Source: CBDCWQ01 sp965223435
GTDB taxonomy: Bacteria > Myxococcota > Kuafuiibacteriia > Kuafuiibacteriales > Kuafuiibacteriaceae
Reading direction: 5' to 3'
Assembly: GCA_965223435.1 (NCBI GenBank)
Contig: CBDCWQ010000021.1
Coordinates: 806,001-870,000, forward strand
Length of the DNA stretch: 64,000 nucleotides
In this document: piece by piece, positions 16,882 through 24,982 of the stretch
Layout: the number at the start of each line of letters is the position of its first letter
How positions within the stretch are numbered: the stretch's first letter is position 1
Translations under genes and position numbers: made by a program
Notes under the pieces: generated by a model
What the model saw: the letters and a program-made list of their open reading frames with translations, nothing else
What the model was told of the DNA's origin: nothing
Database searches by the model: none

Positions 16882-18054
16882 ATGACGACTCCCGAAGACT
16901 CGAAAACAACGCGCGGCTCTGTACTCACGGTTGATGACGACGCACTCATCCTACGTGGCTATTTGCGTCTTTTGGAGCCAGCCGGTTTTCATGTGGAAAC
17001 GGCACCGAGCGCGAAGGCGGCTCTGGAGATGATCAGGGTCAAGGATTTTGATGTGGTCTTGAGTGACATCTGGATGCCGGGAATGAATGGCATCGATTTT
17101 TTGCGAGAGGTTCGAAGGGCGGACTCAGACTTGCCCGTGGTCATTGCGACCGCCTACCCCGCGGTGGATACTGCCATCAAAGCGGTCGAGTATGGTGCCT
17201 TTCGCTATCTTTTGAAGCCTTTTGACGCCAAGGAACTCGAGGCCGTTTTGACTCAGGCGTCGCATTTTAGCAAACTGGCGCGGCTCAAGCGCGAGGCCAC
17301 TGATTTTCTGAGGACGGCAGATCTTCAGGTTGATGATCGGCGGGCTCTGGAACAGGATTTTATGAGTGCCATTGAGCTCGCGTGGATGGCCTATCAACCC
17401 ATCGTGTCGACATCAAAAAAGGAGATTCTGGGCTACGAGGCGCTGTTTCGTACCAAAGAACCCAGCATCCCCCATCCAGGCGCCATGCTCGATGCCGCGG
17501 AGAAACTGGACCAACTCCATCTGGTTGGTCAAAGGGTCCGCACGCTCATTGCCCGGGATATCGGTTCGGAGTTGCAGTGGGACATATTCGTCAATCTACA
17601 CCCCAGTGATCTTGTCGACGAAGACCTTTACGCCTCTGATTCGAAGCTTGCGGCAAACGCAGATCGCATTGTTCTCGAGATCACCGAACGCGCTGCGCTT
17701 GATGTTGTCAAGGATGTGAGTGCTCGGATTACGGAGCTCAAGGAGATGGGATTTCGGATTGCGGTCGACGACTTAGGCTCTGGCTATGCGGGACTCTCAA
17801 GTCTGGCCCAGCTCGACCCCGATGTTGTCAAAATCGATATGTCCATTGTCCGAGATGTACATCTCGAGCCGGTCAAGCAAAAGCTGATCCGGTCGATGGT
17901 TCCGCTTTGCAAGGACATGAACGTGATGGTGGTGGTCGAAGGCGTCGAAACCGTAGAAGAAAAAAATGTGCTCGAAGAACTTGGGTGCGATATCATGCAG
18001 GGGTACTTTTTCGCCAAACCCGGCGCTCCCTTTCCCGAGGTGGGTTGGGGCTGA
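16882..18054 (+). CDS. Response regulator with EAL c-di-GMP phosphodiesterase domain
   Basis: The 390-residue protein has an N-terminal receiver domain (residues about 13-125): acidic cluster VDDD, phospho-acceptor Asp62 in SDIWMPGMNG, Thr/Ala in ATAYP and Lys112 in LLKPF. A helical linker leads to an EAL domain (about 170-380) with YEALFR (186-188 EAL), NLHPSDL, VLEITERA, DDLGSGYAGLSSL, VKIDMS, VVEGVET and QGYFFAKP. The metal- and substrate-binding residues seen in active phosphodiesterases are present, with DDLGSG replacing DDFGTG, so c-di-GMP hydrolysis controlled by phosphorylation is likely. The TTG just before ATG 16882 is not needed. No histidine kinase lies beside it. Confidence 0.93.
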   Translation: MTTPEDSKTTRGSVLTVDDDALILRGYLRLLEPAGFHVETAPSAKAALEMIRVKDFDVVLSDIWMPGMNGIDFLREVRRADSDLPVVIATAYPAVDTAIKAVEYGAFRYLLKPFDAKELEAVLTQASHFSKLARLKREATDFLRTADLQVDDRRALEQDFMSAIELAWMAYQPIVSTSKKEILGYEALFRTKEPSIPHPGAMLDAAEKLDQLHLVGQRVRTLIARDIGSELQWDIFVNLHPSDLVDEDLYASDSKLAANADRIVLEITERAALDVVKDVSARITELKEMGFRIAVDDLGSGYAGLSSLAQLDPDVVKIDMSIVRDVHLEPVKQKLIRSMVPLCKDMNVMVVVEGVETVEEKNVLEELGCDIMQGYFFAKPGAPFPEVGWG

Positions 18055-18087
18055 TCCGCTTTCGCAACCCGGTTCATCTACAGCACG

Positions 18088-18115
18088 TCTCACAACCTCA
18101 TGTGAGGTTATGAGA
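18088..18115. other. 28-bp inverted repeat between convergent genes
   Basis: TCTCACAACCTCA (18088-18100), TG, then TGAGGTTATGAGA (18103-18115) pair with 12 of 13 bases, including a perfect 7-bp core. It lies in the 132-bp gap between the REC-EAL gene and the convergent acetyltransferase gene. A bidirectional terminator fits the position, although no T-run follows; a protein-binding operator is the alternative. Confidence 0.5.
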
Positions 18116-18186
18116 TGCGCGCTCTAAACTAAACCTCGAACAAGCGCATAAAGAAATTCACTTCCGGGATTTTCCGGTGACGTGAT

Positions 18187-18873
18187 TTACCTGCGAAAGG
18201 TGCTCGCAAATCGATAACGCGTTTTTGACATTGAAAAATCGCGGACCGGGGTCGAGCTCATGGCTGACCTCAATCTTCCAATGGTGTTGCGTTCTGTCTC
18301 GGCGGCTTCTGTTAGGTTGAGCACACTGCCCCACCCCAGCTGGGAAACGTAACCCTTTGGATAATGAAAAGCGCCGTTGTCCCCAACGCTTGGGTCCACC
18401 AAGAGACCGAACTTTCGATAGTACGTCATCCCTTTGGTTGCGCCCATGGCTGTCATGTGATGAATCCCAACTGCGGGGAGTGCTGCCAACAGAGTCCGAA
18501 TGATTCTCGCGTAGAGGCCAGCGCGCCGATGCTGAGGATCCACCCATCCTAAGCAGAGATTCGCCAGTCCTTCTTGCGCTCGATGGCGTAATTCGTCGGC
18601 AACGCTGGCGCCTAAGGCACAGAACTCGGCCTCGACAGGCCCGCGTAGATCTTGGGAACAACGATAGGCGGCAAGTGCCCCCACTCTTTTGCCCGAGACC
18701 GTCTCCGCGCACACAAAATAGAGATCTGGGCTGTCACAACGCAGGCTCATCGAAACCACCCGGTCGATGCCCATACCCGCTAAGGTGCTCGTGTAATGTT
18801 GCATGAGCTCGTGTGCAATACGTGGTCTGTTGGCCGCGCAAAAAAAGCGCATGGTGTAGTCAATTGTGTTCAA
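18187..18873 (-). CDS. GNAT-like N-acetyltransferase
   Basis: The 228-residue product contains a GNAT motif-A-like stretch, LCLGWVDPQHRRAGLYARII (the R/Q-x-x-G-x-G/A acetyl-CoA loop as QHRRAG), followed by a helix and the MTAMGATKGMTYYRKFGL strand-helix that usually holds the motif-B tyrosine. The first half (RIAHELMQHYTSTLAGMGI, YFVCAETVSGKRVGAL) fits the N-terminal strands of the fold. The substrate cannot be predicted. The final 35 residues are basic and less conserved-looking. The gene is isolated: it converges with REC-EAL and has 198 bp upstream in which I see no other gene. Confidence 0.7.
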   Translation of the reverse strand: MNTIDYTMRFFCAANRPRIAHELMQHYTSTLAGMGIDRVVSMSLRCDSPDLYFVCAETVSGKRVGALAAYRCSQDLRGPVEAEFCALGASVADELRHRAQEGLANLCLGWVDPQHRRAGLYARIIRTLLAALPAVGIHHMTAMGATKGMTYYRKFGLLVDPSVGDNGAFHYPKGYVSQLGWGSVLNLTEAAETERNTIGRLRSAMSSTPVRDFSMSKTRYRFASTFRR

Positions 18874-19071
18874 TGTGAGACCCTCCTGGGATGCAAGACC
18901 GTTCCTTCTTTGACTCTCTCATAAGGAAACTACGCAACCAGACGGTTTTGGGTCGTACAAAACCAAGCTGTCGCGACGAGATAAAGCAACGCATCTCGTT
19001 GGATTACGCTCAGTCGGTCTACAAAATGTGATGTCGCGGTCGCGGTTCCGAAGGGCTACGGGGTAGGTCGC

Positions 19072-19599
19072 TCATTTGTGAGGGCGCATGAATGCGTACG
19101 CCCAGACGAAGAACCCAAAAACTGCTGTGGCCAGCACAACCAGAAATGCGTGCGTGGAAAACGAGAAAATCGATGCTACACCATTTTTGTGCAAGACCCA
19201 TCCGCGACACGGAATGTTGACGAGATTGAACATCGAAGCAGTTGCCAGCATCAAGACGTTGATGCGCGGATACGCGGCTTCGCGAGTTTTCTCTGAACGA
19301 TTCCAGTGACGTTTAAACGGAATGCTCAGAATAGACAGCGGCACTTTTCTTATCAAATTCGTCCCCAGAGGAACGAGAATCGCATTGATCACTACCAGAA
19401 ACCCCAGCGTAAAAAGCTCAGCCTGCCCCCGCTCCCAAGACGCAACCGGACGCCCATCAAAATCGAAACGAATGGCTACCCGTTCGGGCATTTGGCTAAG
19501 AGACAGAAGCAAGTACCCAAAGGCACCAAGGAACGTCAACGCCCAAAGGATGGCCGCGAGGTCTCGACGCGGAGGCTTTTCCTGAGACTTCGTGGACAT
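19072..19599 (-). CDS. DUF1648-like integral membrane protein
   Basis: The 175-residue product has four predicted TM helices: AILWALTFLGAFGYLLLSL, ELFTLGFLVVINAILVPLG, NVLMLATASMFNLVNI and FLVVLATAVFGFFVWAYAF. Between the first two lies MPERVAIRFDFDGRPVASW, which matches the LPxxVxxHFDxxGxPDxW signature of DUF1648 membrane proteins. These occur near transport or signalling genes, but no biochemical role is known. ATG 19599 (MSTKSQEKPP) is preferred over the upstream in-frame Met because a purine stretch precedes it. It diverges from the LysR gene across 89 bp, so the regulator may control it. Confidence 0.72.
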   Translation of the reverse strand: MSTKSQEKPPRRDLAAILWALTFLGAFGYLLLSLSQMPERVAIRFDFDGRPVASWERGQAELFTLGFLVVINAILVPLGTNLIRKVPLSILSIPFKRHWNRSEKTREAAYPRINVLMLATASMFNLVNIPCRGWVLHKNGVASIFSFSTHAFLVVLATAVFGFFVWAYAFMRPHK

Positions 19600-19688
19600 T
19601 CTGAGCTCTGCAATCGGCTGTACCACATACGGATGACTCCAAGCCATCACCCTTTGCCGTCGACCCGTAAGGCTTGTTAGAAAGAGAT

Positions 19689-20603
19689 ATGGATCTCAAT
19701 GCCATTTTGGTCTTTGCCAAGGTCGTCGAAGCGGGAAGCTATGTCGGGGCCGCACGACTCACCAACGTGCCCAAGTCGACCATCGCTCGTCGAATCGAAG
19801 AGCTCGAGGGTTTCCTTGGTGTCCGATTGTTGCAGCGCAATACGCGCCAGTCGCAGATAACGGAAGAGGGGCGGGCCTTTTATGCCCGTTGCCGTCAAAT
19901 TCTTGAAGACATCGAGGACGCTACCGCAAGCGTTCAGGCCCAACAAAGAAGACCACATGGTCGGCTTCGGCTGAGCGCGTCGGTGCTTATGGCGGAGACT
20001 TTTTTGGGGCCGTGGACCATCGAATATATGAAAAAGTATCCCGAGGTTGATCTCGACATGTATCTGGCCACCCAAAGAGCAGACTTGGTCGCCGATGGCT
20101 TTGATCTTGCAATTCGTGTTGGGCGACTCGAGTCATCTAGCCACATTGTTCGCAAGCTGGCGCCTATTTCTCACTATATTTGCGCGAGCCCAAGCTACTT
20201 AGAGGCCCATGGCGTGCCGCAGGCGCCTGAAGATTTACGGAAGCATGACTGCGTTATTTTCAGTCCCGACCGAGTTCGAATGCCCTGGGACCTTGAGGAC
20301 GGGCATGGAAACCGGGTGTCCGTGAATGTCCCTGGACGGATTCTTGTCAACAGCTTTGTGGTGGCTCTTGAGGTTTGTCTCGAGGGTCTGGCCATCGCCC
20401 ACTTGCCTCCATTTTTGTGTTGTGACGCGCTTCGGTCGGGCGCACTCCTCCGCCTGATGCCAGAGTGGTCAAATCCCTCTACTTGGATCCATGCGCTTTA
20501 TCCAAGCCGGCGGCATCTTTCGGCAACAGTCCGAACATTCTTAGATTTTGTGGCGGAAAAGCTCAATCCTCCCCCATGGTTACTCGAGGCCCCTCCAGAT
20601 TAA
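19689..20603 (+). CDS. LysR-family transcriptional regulator
   Basis: The 304-residue size is standard. The N-terminal winged helix reads MDLNAILVFAKVVEAGSYVG with the recognition helix VPKSTIARRIEELEGFLGVR and LLQRNTRQSQITEEG. The effector-binding domain follows (LRLSASVLMAETFLGPW, VDLDMYLATQRADLVADGFD, LAIRVGRLESSSHIVRKL), close to the CrgA/AaeR subgroup that often senses aromatic or quinone-type compounds. ATG 19689 is used, since the upstream TTG adds only five residues. It diverges from the DUF1648-like gene and precedes, on the same strand, the structured leader and hemerythrin/quinone-reductase genes, the likely targets. Confidence 0.93.
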   Translation: MDLNAILVFAKVVEAGSYVGAARLTNVPKSTIARRIEELEGFLGVRLLQRNTRQSQITEEGRAFYARCRQILEDIEDATASVQAQQRRPHGRLRLSASVLMAETFLGPWTIEYMKKYPEVDLDMYLATQRADLVADGFDLAIRVGRLESSSHIVRKLAPISHYICASPSYLEAHGVPQAPEDLRKHDCVIFSPDRVRMPWDLEDGHGNRVSVNVPGRILVNSFVVALEVCLEGLAIAHLPPFLCCDALRSGALLRLMPEWSNPSTWIHALYPSRRHLSATVRTFLDFVAEKLNPPPWLLEAPPD

Positions 20604-20608
20604 TTCCA

Positions 20609-20704
20609 GGGATCCGTTGCGTCGGCTGGTGTCTCACGGATCCCCGAGCCCAAGCCGACGCTGGGTTTGGGAAACTGTTTCCCATGGGGATAGATTGTCC
20701 CCAT
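20609..20704 (+). ncRNA. Putative structured leader RNA with interleaved (pseudoknot or switch) stems
   Basis: Beginning 6 bp after the LysR stop, two perfect 9-bp complementary pairs interleave. Stem A is GGGATCCGT (20609-20617) with ACGGATCCC (20636-20644). Stem B is GCGTCGGCT (20619-20627) with AGCCGACGC (20653-20661). Two more perfect hairpins follow: TGGGAAA/TTTCCCA (20668-20674 with 20678-20684) and ATGGGGA/TCCCCAT (20684-20690 with 20698-20704). The hemerythrin ribosome-binding site GGAGGAGG follows at 20727. The order A-B-A'-B' is that of a pseudoknot or of two mutually exclusive folds. The role (riboswitch, attenuator or LysR terminator) is inference. Confidence 0.45.
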
Positions 20705-20742
20705 AGCCCTGGATCTTACCTTGATTGGAGGAGGTCTACACC

Positions 20743-21306
20743 ATGGTGAGCAACGGATCGAAACGGCCGGCACCGAATATCGCCCGAGAGGCATGGGCAC
20801 TGCACCCACACTATCCTGAACAGGTATTGCTGCTCGGATCGCACGAAAACTTCCGTCGAATGAACGCGTATCTTTCACAAGAAGCGAAGCGGTCAAAGAA
20901 TCCGCGGGCCCTAGAAGGGCTTTATCGCCGATGGATTTCAGCGATGCGAAGCCACGAGGCCTACGAAGAGCACAAACTCTATCCCTATCTGGCTCGGCGT
21001 TGGGGGGTGTCTTTTGGTGCCGCCGAAGTTGGTCACCGCCTGCTCCACGAAAAGCACGCGTCGGTGCTGCATGCCTTTGGTGTTCTCGAAAAGGAACCGA
21101 AGGCAGAGGCTCCAAGGGCGCTCCTGGTGACCGCTTTGACGGAGCACGAAGCGGTGCTTGTTGAGCACTTGCGCGTCGAGGAGGATCTGGTCATTCCGCT
21201 GTTACTTGAACTTGATGGCAAAGAGTTTCAGACTTTTTGCAATACTTCAATCCGGAGTCTGTTGCGCACGCTTGAGGAAAGAGAGGGGTCATGGGAAAGC
21301 TCGTGA
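20743..21306 (+). CDS. Hemerythrin HHE-domain protein
   Basis: This 187-residue, all-helical protein carries the spaced His/Glu residues of a hemerythrin-like cation-binding domain: SHENFRRMN, RSHEAYEEHKLYPYL, HRLLHEKHASVL and TEHEAVLVEHLRVEED. These would hold a di-iron site for O2, NO or redox sensing or storage. ATG 20743 is supported by GGAGGAGG eight bases upstream. Its 3' end overlaps the reductase gene by 16 bp, so the two are probably co-translated. Upstream lies the structured leader. A role in oxidative or nitrosative stress is inferred from the family and neighbours. Confidence 0.85.
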   Translation: MVSNGSKRPAPNIAREAWALHPHYPEQVLLLGSHENFRRMNAYLSQEAKRSKNPRALEGLYRRWISAMRSHEAYEEHKLYPYLARRWGVSFGAAEVGHRLLHEKHASVLHAFGVLEKEPKAEAPRALLVTALTEHEAVLVEHLRVEEDLVIPLLLELDGKEFQTFCNTSIRSLLRTLEEREGSWESS

Positions 21307-22262
21307 ACGGTAGATGGGTCGGTTCCGAAGAACAGACTCGAATTGGGTCGGGTGGCGAGTTCATTCGAGGCGTTACGAAGTTTCGGGGCAGAGTCACATC
21401 GGACAATCGTTCTCCGTACGATGCCGGCTCCGGTCGATATCACCTTTGGGTTGCGCACAATTGCCCGTGGGCGCATCGAACAATCATCGTCCGAAACCTC
21501 AAAGGTCTCAGCGAGACGATCGGCATGACGGTAGCGCACTATCGAAGGAACGAGGACGGTTGGTGGTTTTCCGAGGGGCTCGACGATTTCGAGGCCGTGG
21601 ATGGCCGTCTTCCCCTGCATCGACTTTATGCGGCGGCAGATGGCGAGTATTCGGGAAGCGCGACGGTGCCGGTTCTTTGGGACCGGAAGCTACAGACGAT
21701 TGTGAACAATGAATCTGCAGAGATCATTGAGATTCTCAACAGCGGGTTTGCCGATTATGCAAACCAGCGAGACCTCTATCCCGAACGCTTGCGCGAGGAA
21801 ATTGATGAAGTCAATGGATGGGTTTACGAAAGGATCAACAACGGTGTTTATCGGTGTGGCTTTGCGCGAACGCAGGAGGCTTACGAAGCGGCCTTTGTTC
21901 CCTTGTTCGACGCATTAGACAACGTTGAGGAGCGCCTCAACCGTCACCGATACCTGGTGGGCGATCAGTTGACGCTTGCAGATGTTCGTCTGTTCACCAC
22001 GCTCATCCGGTTTGATGCGGTGTACCACGGCCACTTTAAGTGCAACCTTCGGAGAATCGTTGACTACCCGAACATGTGGGCGTATTTGCGAGATCTCTTT
22101 CAGACCGAGGGGATAGGCGAAACGGTGGATATCGAGCTGTACAAAAAGGGCTACTACGGGCGAAGTCCGGGGATCAACCCAAGGGGCATCATCCCGCTGG
22201 GCCCCGCACTTGGTTTGACCGAACCCCACGACCGTTTGGCTCGAAGATACCCGCGGCCATGA
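21291..22262 (+). CDS. yqjG: Glutathionyl-hydroquinone reductase (Xi-class glutathione transferase)
   Basis: The enzyme reduces glutathionyl-hydroquinones with glutathione. The 323-residue length fits the YqjG/ECM4 family. Signatures are FIRGVTKFRGRV, the catalytic NCPWAHRTIIVR (Cys around residue 60), VPVLWDRKLQTIVNNESAEI in the thioredoxin-like domain, and the C-terminal helical domain with WVYERINNGVYRCGFA and YLVGDQLTLADVRLFTTLIR. The ending GYYGRSPGINPRGIIPLGP is diagnostic for the family. ATG 21291 overlaps the hemerythrin 3' end by 16 bp with no independent leader, so they likely form one operon. The presence implies glutathione or a similar thiol in this organism. Confidence 0.93.
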   Translation: MGKLVNGRWVGSEEQTRIGSGGEFIRGVTKFRGRVTSDNRSPYDAGSGRYHLWVAHNCPWAHRTIIVRNLKGLSETIGMTVAHYRRNEDGWWFSEGLDDFEAVDGRLPLHRLYAAADGEYSGSATVPVLWDRKLQTIVNNESAEIIEILNSGFADYANQRDLYPERLREEIDEVNGWVYERINNGVYRCGFARTQEAYEAAFVPLFDALDNVEERLNRHRYLVGDQLTLADVRLFTTLIRFDAVYHGHFKCNLRRIVDYPNMWAYLRDLFQTEGIGETVDIELYKKGYYGRSPGINPRGIIPLGPALGLTEPHDRLARRYPRP

Positions 22263-22351
22263 CGAGTTGATCCGCGGGATTGAACGCGGTCTCAAGCCTC
22301 CGGCTCGGAATCGTTCATCGAATGAGGCACTCGATGTGGTGACGGTGTCTT

Positions 22352-23745
22352 CTACGGGCGCATTTCAACAGCGATGCTTTCTGAGTAGTCGGATAGCCCC
22401 GAAATGTTGCTCCGGTATAGGCGATAGTGGTGAACTCGATTTCGAACAAGGCTCTCATCGCAGTCCGTTCGCGAAGTCCCTATTGCGGATTCGATGAGTG
22501 AGAAATACGTATTGCCTCCATCATCGGAACGTTCGATTGTTGTTGTTGTGTCGGGAATGGAGTCTTGCTTCCAGCTGAGCTTGACACAAATCCATTTTGG
22601 TTCAACCGTTACGCTGGCGGTTAGTTCCGAAGGTGCCGTTGGCAATGGAGGGTAAGTCGTTGCGCGTGTTGCTGCAGGGTCAGATTGGCCTCCAAGGTTA
22701 TACGCAACGACGCGGTACACGTAGTCCGTGCTGTGCGTTAAGCCTTCGTCTCGATAGGTGACTACGTTTTCAGCGAGGCGCGCGATCTCCATCGGTTCGT
22801 TCCCCACGATGAAACGATAGACAATAAAACCATCTTCCGCATCGGAGTCGTACGCCCAGGTCAGAATAACCTCGCTATCTGAGACCACCTCTGCCTGTAG
22901 TTGATGGAGACCTTCCGGTGGGTACGGAAACGTCTGAATTTCGATCGTGTTGGTGGGCTGTGATTGACCGCCACCGTTTCGAGCGGTTACGTAGTAGCGA
23001 TAGAATGTATTGGGTCTCAAGCTGCTATCGGTGAAAACCACTTCGTCTGTGTTCACGCTGCTGGAATCGATTGTCGTGACCCTCGAAAAATGATCGGACA
23101 AAGACGATCTCCACAGCTCATAAAACACCGGCTCGTTGATCCCTGATGCGTTGGACCAAACAAGCTCAATTTTCGACGTCGATACGGCGGTGGCTATGAA
23201 ACTGTTCGAGTCGGGTGTCGGTGGCGGAGGTGGTGGCGGCGTCGACGACCCAGAGGGGCTCGAGGAGCCAGAGGGGCTTGAGGAACCAACGTATCCCGAA
23301 CCGTTGGTGCAGTTCAAATCGGTACGGGCACAGGTTGTTCCGTCATGATACGAGGGGTTTGCAGTCACTGTTGTTTGGTTGCCAGAAGTGGTCACGGTGC
23401 CACCATTCGAAACAACGATGCCATCATCGCCCGTGGGTGTAATGGTCGGGCCGTTTGCATCTGTCTGGCCGTTTGCATCCATCTGGCCATTTGCATCTGT
23501 CTGGCCATTTACCGAGGGGTCCTCCGGGCCACTGTCTACGAGTGACCCCATCCCCGATTCGGCGCCTGTTTCGAACTCGGGAGAAGTATCAGAATCTGTT
23601 TCTGTGACCTCTGGGAGATTCTTGTCCAAACCGGCAAGCCCCCCGATGACTCAACTCCACCGGGACCGCAGTGGCACAAACCGAGGATACTGACCAGCGC
23701 ACAACCAGCCGGCAAGTAGGTCCGATGGGTGCTGATGTGTGACAT
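22352..23745 (-). CDS. FN3-repeat lipoprotein (apparent frameshift after the signal region)
   Basis: A signal-like stretch (LPAGCALVSILGLCHC, ATG 23745) is in one frame, and the rest of the protein, from LDKNLPEVTETDSDTS on, is in another. The two join smoothly if one base is added to the CCCCCC run at 23639-23644; the joined protein would be about 464 residues. After a low-complexity acidic region with DANGQT repeats and SSPSGSS linkers come three fibronectin type III domains (ELVWSNASGINEPVFYELW, ILTWAYDSDAEDGFIVYRF, KLSWKQDSIPDTTTTIERS). FN3 repeats in bacterial surface proteins usually mediate adhesion or spacing. As printed, the FN3 part could only start at a TTG (23629) without a signal. 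Confidence 0.68.
23453..23510 (-). repeat. 18-bp tandem repeat coding a DANGQT/M hexapeptide
   Basis: Three full copies plus a partial copy of an 18-bp unit (plus-strand core GTTTGCATCTGTCTGGCC) encode DANGQT/M repeats within the FN3 lipoprotein linker. Because the unit is a multiple of three, copy changes would alter linker length without breaking the frame. Confidence 0.75.
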
Positions 23746-23931
23746 CTTACGATACGTAGTATGGGGATCAACCATGGGTCGATTTGCAGCAATGGGCATG
23801 CCAATCAGTCGTTTTACGAAGAGCATCCTATTAAGGAGAGCGGGGGTCTCTTTGCTGCAGGCTCGGCCTTCGTTTCTGGTGATAGAATACCCCATCCATG
23901 TATAGTCGGGTTGACACAAAAATCGGCTAGC

Positions 23932-24819
23932 CTAAGGCAGTTTTCCCATCTTGCCGCTCTGGTAGTCGTGCATTGCAGTTACGATTTCTTGACGGGTGTT
24001 CATCACGAACGGCCCGTAGGCAGATACGGGCTCGTTGAGGGGCTCTCCCGCCAAGACCAACACCGCTGCGTCTCTGGTTCCTTGAATGCGCACCAAGTGT
24101 GGGTCGTTGCGGTCAAAGATGGCAACGTGCCTCGGAGCGAGGTGTTTGAGGTCCGGGCCGACGGCCACCTCTTTGGTGCGCGCGAAAGCGAGACAAGTCC
24201 AGGCTGAGGGCAAATCGATGTCCGCGGGTCCGTCGCGGTCGAATGTGAGGTCCAGTACGGTCATAGGCGTGTGGGTTTTAGCGGGTCCTTCATGGCCACT
24301 TAGGCGACCGGCAATGAGACGAGCCTCGGCGGCGCCGATGCGTAGCCGAGGAAAGGTCGAAGAGAGTAAAGCTTGGTACCTTGGTGCTCCCATCTTGTGC
24401 TTGGTGGGGAGATTGACCCAAAGCTGTACCATTTCGAATAGGCCGCCGGTTTCGGTGAACCTTTGAGAGTGCATTTCTTCGTGTACGACCCCAGATGCGG
24501 CCGTCATCCACTGCACGTCGCCCGGTCCGATGCGGCCACCCGCGCCACTGGAATCTCGGTGTTCGATTTCCCCCGAATAGGCAAAGGTTACGGTTTCAAA
24601 GCCGCGGTGGGGGTGTTCGCCGACGCCGCGCCGCATCGTGTGGGCATCAAAGTGGCGGGCTGCCGCATGATCCAATAAGAGATAAGGACTCAACGCTTGG
24701 GTGCGCTCCGTCGGCTGAAAGACGGTCCGTACAAAAAACCCGTTGCCTACCCAATGTTCGGGTCCAGGCGCGACGATTTCGTTAAGTCCGCGGGGCTTGT
24801 CCCTAGGGCTATCAATCAT
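23932..24819 (-). CDS. Pirin-family cupin protein
   Basis: The 295-residue product has the double-cupin pirin layout. The N-terminal cupin shows LLLDHAAARHFDA, GVGEHPHRGFETVTFAYSGE and GPGDVQWMTAASGVVHEE, holding the His-His-His-Glu iron site. The C-terminal pirin domain follows (LQLWVNLP-type LWVNLPTKHKMGAPRYQAL, PVSAYGPFVMNTRQEI). Family members are quercetinases or redox-sensing co-regulators; which applies here is unknown. ATG 24819 (MIDSPRDKPRG) starts the conserved part; the frame upstream is open but lacks similarity. It lies between the FN3 lipoprotein and the divergent kelch gene, and may belong with the redox genes at 20-22 kb. Confidence 0.88.
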   Translation of the reverse strand: MIDSPRDKPRGLNEIVAPGPEHWVGNGFFVRTVFQPTERTQALSPYLLLDHAAARHFDAHTMRRGVGEHPHRGFETVTFAYSGEIEHRDSSGAGGRIGPGDVQWMTAASGVVHEEMHSQRFTETGGLFEMVQLWVNLPTKHKMGAPRYQALLSSTFPRLRIGAAEARLIAGRLSGHEGPAKTHTPMTVLDLTFDRDGPADIDLPSAWTCLAFARTKEVAVGPDLKHLAPRHVAIFDRNDPHLVRIQGTRDAAVLVLAGEPLNEPVSAYGPFVMNTRQEIVTAMHDYQSGKMGKLP

Positions 24820-24982
24820 CTTTTCATTGTCGGACAGGAAGCGCGTTTGCGAAAGAATGTATTCTAAGGGCCCTCCGCTGAAAACTTGTTCCGTATCCCC
24901 ATGACTCCACCCGCCCAAGGTTTGAAGCTTCCAGGAGACCCGGGGCGGTTCACGCTAAAAAATCTGGGGTTTCAGGGGTGGA

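Noticed and set aside
18976..18999. ACGAGAT / ATCTCGT inverted repeat as terminator
   Set aside because: Only 7 bp with a 10-base loop and no T-run; too weak to list as a feature.
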